Below are positions 60,834-64,000 of a stretch of 64,000 nucleotides of DNA, one piece after another. The stretch is from positions 122,001 through 186,000 of the forward strand of contig NW_026728925.1 in the NCBI RefSeq assembly GCF_030272615.1, written 5' to 3'. The DNA is from Cryptomeria japonica (taxonomy: Eukaryota; Streptophyta; Pinopsida; Cupressales; Cupressaceae). Each line of letters begins with the position of its first letter. Within the stretch, counting starts at the first letter, position 1. The position numbers were made by a program, and so were the translations under genes. The notes below the pieces were generated by a model that did not search any database, was not told where the DNA came from, and saw only the letters and a list, made by a program, of their open reading frames with translations.

Positions 60834-63800
60834 AGATGCTTTTATTTTTCTTGAACCAAACAATACAGTAGAAGTTCAATGCATTTTTGGTTTCACCATT
60901 TTTCTTTTCATACAACCCTTTATAATTTATAAAAACGTTTTTCAATAAATTTTTAAATTTTAACCAAAATTGAAATGGTCAAGCAAAGAAAAAAAATGTT
61001 GAATAGCAGCAATGAGTATGCTGATCTTGAATGCTATTCATTATTGAAAAAGTGTCTTTGATGACAAAGTGGACGTTATGATAAGTACAATAATTGAAAG
61101 GATACAATTTTAAAGGAAAAATCTTCAGAATCCTATCATCTAAAGTATCATAAATTGATGGAACCTCAAACTGTACATTTTAAAATCTCTCCCAATGGGA
61201 TGTTTCTTTTGAAATATTTTTTTTGTGTGCAAGGGTGAGCTAGTCATAGTTCTAGTCTTTTCATGACCCCTTTTCTCCCAAGTAGAATAGTTTGGAGTTG
61301 AGATGCACTTTCTATTATTCCACTTTGGTTTTTTGTTCTTCCAATCATGGATCTTTAATTTACATCTTTATGTCTCTTTTACCATTTATTAATAGGTAAC
61401 ATTACTTTTTAGCTATATACCATCATTTCATCCTTTCTAGTTGTCCTTTCCTTTATTGATGTTTTGTTATTAGCCTTAATAGCTTAATAATCTTTGATGA
61501 GTGACCACTTTAATGAATTGTCAAAATTTATTTGTATCCCTTTGTTGTTATTGCATCTATATTCTTTTTTGTTTTCTATGAAGGAAGGTATAGTTAGAAC
61601 CATTATGGTCCTTGTATCAAGTGTGCATGTTATAATATGATAGATGATAACTTTCATTTTCTTTATATGTCAATCTAACATCAACAAGAGCATCGCTTAT
61701 CATAGAATCTACCCACCTATGTGGTACAGTTGAAAGAACTAACATTTGGCTTGTTGCCAATAGAAATTTTCTATTTGTCTACATGTGTTCAATCCCTTTG
61801 TGAGATGTAAGAGGATCATTTGATAATAATATGTCATGTTTCTCTAAAGACTTAAAAGGGAGTTTTTGTTAGAGATATCTCATTCTTTGTTGCTTGTGGC
61901 CTATGAATTTTTTATGTTGAGGTGTCCCCCTCCTCTTGTATTATGAGATTTTCCTTGTACCGACAAGTATATATTGATGTGTGATAAGATTCAACATATT
62001 TCCCACATCACTTCAACATATACTTGTTGCAGGTAGCATGTGCCAACTTCTTGTGATATGAGTGCTCCATACATACAACCAACCTCTCCTCCCCAATTGT
62101 CAATATTCTTAGTGACAAATAGCTGAAATGTGGCATTCTCTTCAATACATCACATAGGCTCTTCAAATCTATATGTGCTAGATAATTTTAATTCACCACT
62201 TAGCAATATGTGATACGGTAATAATTATTTTCTCAAAGAAAATAAACAACAATCATGTAATGAAATTTTTAACAGGTTAAACACTTCGAAAAATTAAAAA
62301 TTAAACCATTAATGCAATACATTAGAACATGGGAATATGTTTGCCATTATTAGAGTGGGAAGAATAAATGGGTTGGTATAGCTCTCCATTGACTAATTTT
62401 CCTAAGGTACTGTGTCAACTTCAAAATAATGTTTGTATAGTTTTTCAATTCTATTTTATTTAGTGCAGCATTTCTAGTCTTTAAATTTGATGCAAAATGA
62501 AAGGGTTTCCATGTGCATTCAAGTATGTCCTTAACTTCTCCTTTCAATATTAAAAAAAATATATTTTATCTATTTGAGAAAATTTCTTAAGAGGAAGATA
62601 AAAAAAAAATTGTGCTCGTTATCAAACTATGATTTTTTGTTCCTTGGGAGATAGATAAAATTTGAGTGATTTGATGAGTTCCATAGAATGATAAACAAAT
62701 TTGAAAAAGATAAAATTAATGGATGGTGTCCTAGCGATTCATTTCAAGAACATTCTTGAATTTAGGAAGAATATCAAATTTCCTATATGTAGATGGTATC
62801 TATTTGATTATTTATTTAACAAGTTTTTTGTGCCTAGCATAATGGATAATCATTATAGGTTTCACCTTGTCAATGTAATTATCCTTAATTTATTCCTTTG
62901 TGAATATTTGTTGGGTCTCATATGTAAGAAATACTATCATAAGACCCATGAAGTTAAATATTTAAAGAGGGTAGAGTTACTTACAAATACAAATAAATTA
63001 AGAAGTTTTATTTGACCTAACTCCATGTTTCACTAAAACTAATTCCTTATGAGCTTGCCACTAAATATGGTTGAGACATAATAGTCCTAGGGTGATTTAC
63101 TTTTGGAGGCATATAATCAAGTCCAATGTACAGTAAATAGTGTTGAAGACTTGCTCAAGAAATGAACTATAGCCCTTTGAAATTTACAAATTTGAGGGAT
63201 ATTTCAATTCAAATTATTACATATTATGCTAGGTCCTAGAAATGTAGTGTAATTAATAAATATGCATATTTCTATGACGCTTGTTTTGAATGTTCATTTT
63301 TTTTAATGTAAATAGGCTATTTGAGTATTTGGACCATGGATCATACAGGGAATATACAAATATATTATTAATTTTAAAATCACTTACCCTCCCTATATCT
63401 CCATATGGTATATCACCCTTTTTCACACTTTCTTGGAAGCCTTCTCTAGTTAATGGACAAAGTAGGTAGGAAATTAATGGGTTCTATACTTCATCTATGT
63501 TAAAGATGTAGTGTTTGTCTGAATGAACCCTTTGTGGCTATATATACATTTCTCATCTAGAAATTGTAGAAATTTTTAGTATTTCTTTATTACCCTTATG
63601 TTGAATATATTACGATTTTTGTAGAAGAAGTCTGTCTAATTAAGTAATGAATTTACTTAGTACCCATATTTCTTCTTTTTGGGAAAAGGTTGATGATAAT
63701 ATAGGATACAATATGTATCACTATTGAAGAATTGTAATCAAAATTTATGTTTCTCCTATGGTTCCTCATTACTTGTTTATTTATAACCAACTAATAGTTA

Positions 63801-64000
63801 TAGTAATGATATGGTACATGTATGAGGTGGATAAATTTCATTCTAAGTAGCATTAGAAAGATAGTTACAACATTACCAATTTGAAGCTGAGAACATCACT
63901 ATATTATTAAGGGAGTCTTATGATCTTGTGGCTGGAATGGTCAAAGGTTATGGACTAAAATTCTATAAGAAAATATATTAAAATCCCAAGAATATTATTC

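Larger units (their letters stand above)
1..64000. repeat. Tandem array of 9,041-bp units (five visible)
   Basis: The 5' sequence of the window, beginning GCATTATCTCAAAGGC, recurs at 20252, 29293, 49024 and 58065. Units 2 and 4 are both 9,041 bp. Units 1 (20,251 bp) and 3 (19,731 bp) are the same unit plus a same-site retroelement. All units lie in the same orientation and are nearly identical by eye, with scattered substitutions and 1-bp indels. Position 1 is already inside the unit and unit 5 runs off the end, so the array probably extends beyond both edges. The phase chosen here is arbitrary. Each unit carries one divergent peptide-gene pair, one dead peptide-gene promoter and one truncated Copia element. 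Confidence 0.97.
58065..64000 (+). repeat. Array unit 5 (partial, empty insertion site)
   Basis: The first 5,936 bp of a unit, cut by the window end before its peptide genes. The empty target site AAAAC is at 63035-63039. It is closest to unit 4 in the head. Just beyond the insertion site it mixes older states (GATTTACTTTTGG as in units 1 and 2) with unit-4 states (GCATATTTCTATG, GTTTGTCTGAATG). Confidence 0.95.

Noticed and set aside
1-64000. CRISPR-like or bacterial mobile-island interpretation of the regular repeats
   Set aside because: The repeats are 9-kb units with plant-type promoters and LTR elements. There are no short direct repeats with unique spacers and no cas-like genes.

Overview
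The window looks like nuclear DNA from a seed plant with a large, transposon-rich genome. The reasons are the AT-rich background, a Copia LTR followed by a plant-type TGGTATCAGA primer-binding site, a retroelement with LTRs of about 4.35 kb and no polymerase, and small secreted-peptide genes with TATAAATA promoters. A conifer or other gymnosperm would fit, but nothing here fixes the taxon. I see no bacterial-type genes, rRNA, tRNA or CRISPR.

Layout: the whole window is one tandem array. The basic unit is 9,041 bp, and five units are visible: 1-20251, 20252-29292, 29293-49023, 49024-58064 and 58065-64000 (cut by the window end). Units 2 and 4 are exactly 9,041 bp. Units 1 and 3 are longer because each carries the same LTR element at the same base (4977-16180, 11,204 bp; 34269-44952, 10,684 bp). 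Units 2, 4 and 5 keep the empty target site. Each unit is itself made of two diverged half-repeats. Half A holds a truncated Copia element joined to a dead peptide gene. Half B holds the insertion site and then a live-looking head-to-head gene pair.

Genes: the best-supported genes are four copies of a divergent pair, eight genes in all. The minus-strand partner encodes 66 aa and the plus-strand partner 74 aa. Each has a signal peptide ending in VSA, a short helix-like segment (DNL-EIVEMLAS) and a cysteine-bearing tail. The partners are paralogues lying in a large inverted repeat. They share a promoter of about 260 bp with a TATAAATA box and a TTGAC (W-box-like) core at mirror-image positions. 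The 66-aa protein is identical in all four complete units. The 74-aa protein differs only by one Val/Ala change in the signal peptide. I do not recognise the family and assign no function.

History read from the sequence: a peptide-gene repeat of about 4.5 kb was doubled, and one half lost its gene next to a Copia fragment. The resulting 9-kb unit was amplified. A LARD-like element entered one unit, lost its primer-binding site and the end of its 5' LTR, and its LTRs diverged. That unit was then duplicated, and later exchange between units produced a mosaic of variants.
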